The notes beneath the pieces are model-generated. The model was not told the DNA's origin. It saw only the letters and a list, made by a program, of their open reading frames with translations, and searched no databases. Shown piece after piece: positions 5,074 through 5,164 of a stretch of 5,164 nt of DNA; position 1 is the first letter of the stretch, and the number at the start of each line of letters is the position of its first letter. A program made the translations under genes and the position numbers. Source of the DNA: Bacteroidales bacterium (GTDB lineage Bacteria; Bacteroidota; Bacteroidia; Bacteroidales; UBA10428); assembly GCA_016926235.1 (NCBI GenBank), contig JAFGOZ010000724.1, forward strand, positions 1-5,164, given 5' to 3'.

Positions 5074-5164
5074 CGCCAACGGTTGGCGGTATGGTTAGTT
5101 GCCGATTTCGAAGCACTTTCCTGTCGAGTTACAACTACTTTTGATACGAGCTGTGCCGCTCGAA
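5074..5164 (-). repeat. attC-like recombination site E (cut by the window edge)
   Basis: Only the plus-strand left half is present. The core is CGCCAAC (5074-5080), the spacer GGTTG (5081-5085), and the 19-nt stem arm lies at 5086-5104. That arm resembles site A (GGTATG..AGTTGCCG) and has G at stem positions 8 and 13, where other sites form G.T pairs. The apical part includes hairpin CGAGC/GCTCG (5147-5151/5158-5162), matching the second apical hairpin of B and C. The pairing arm and the second core should lie right of the window. The site belongs to the next cassette upstream in the transcription sense. Confidence 0.65.

Larger units (their letters stand above)
3397..5079 (-). mobile_element. 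Integron-like gene cassette 4
   Basis: On the minus strand it starts with TTGGCGTTCATTG (5079 leftwards), carries the 410-aa gene, a long noncoding tail, and site D ending at base 3397; 1683 bp, the largest cassette. The end cores GTTGGCGTT (3514-3522) and AACGCCAAC (5072-5080) are exact reverse complements over 9 bp. The leader is 93 nt and AT-rich, the only one long enough to hold a promoter, though I find no clear Bacteroidota TAnnTTTG box in it. Confidence 0.7.

Overview
The window reads as a stretch of an integron-like gene-cassette array from an AT-rich Bacteroidota genome, probably of the Flavobacteriia/Cytophagia kind. The lineage is inferred from three things: low-G+C genes without clear Shine-Dalgarno sites, signal peptides that end just before a Gln (GFS|Q, SISG|Q, VFC|Q), and secreted domain types common in that phylum (MORN_2/YwqK-like repeats, a NADase-type glycan-binding domain joined to a Hint domain). 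No taxonomic marker gene is present.

Layout: four genes, all on the minus strand, each lie between copies of a structured ~130 bp element. I call the elements sites A (80-209), B (1469-1599), C (2486-2616), D (3391-3520) and E (5074 to beyond the right edge). Each site begins with NNNNAAC, ends with GTTNNNN, and folds on the plus strand into a 19-bp stem (18 bp plus a bulge in B) carrying about 72 nt of branched apical sequence. The cassettes are 86-1474, 1475-2491, 2492-3396 and 3397-5079. Bases 1-85 are the start of a further cassette, and 5080-5164 are part of the recombination site of the cassette to the right.

The strongest evidence for mobile cassettes is that the core at one end of each cassette is the exact reverse complement of the core at its other end, over 9-10 bp, while different cassettes have different cores: GTTACCAACC/GGTTGGTAAC, GTTGCCTGC/GCAGGCAAC, GTTGGGTGC/GCACCCAAC, GTTGGCGTT/AACGCCAAC. 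Integron cassettes show this because the last bases of an integrated attC belong to the next cassette, and attC is completed only when a cassette circularises. In all four complete sites every wobble inside the stem is G.T on the plus strand, hence A.C on the minus strand. The plus strand therefore folds better. Relative to the genes it is the bottom strand, the one integron integrases recombine.

Genes, in transcription order from the right: a 410-aa three-part secreted protein; a 239-aa secreted protein with MORN_2-like repeats; a ~283-aa exported or membrane-anchored protein of unknown function; and a 413-aa secreted glycan-binding-like/Hint protein whose stop codon lies inside the recombination core. 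All four start with export signals, so this part of the array carries envelope or extracellular functions. Two of the four have only 29 nt between cassette edge and start codon, so they probably depend on transcription entering from upstream cassettes. No integrase gene, attI site, transposase, tRNA, rRNA or CRISPR is visible here.
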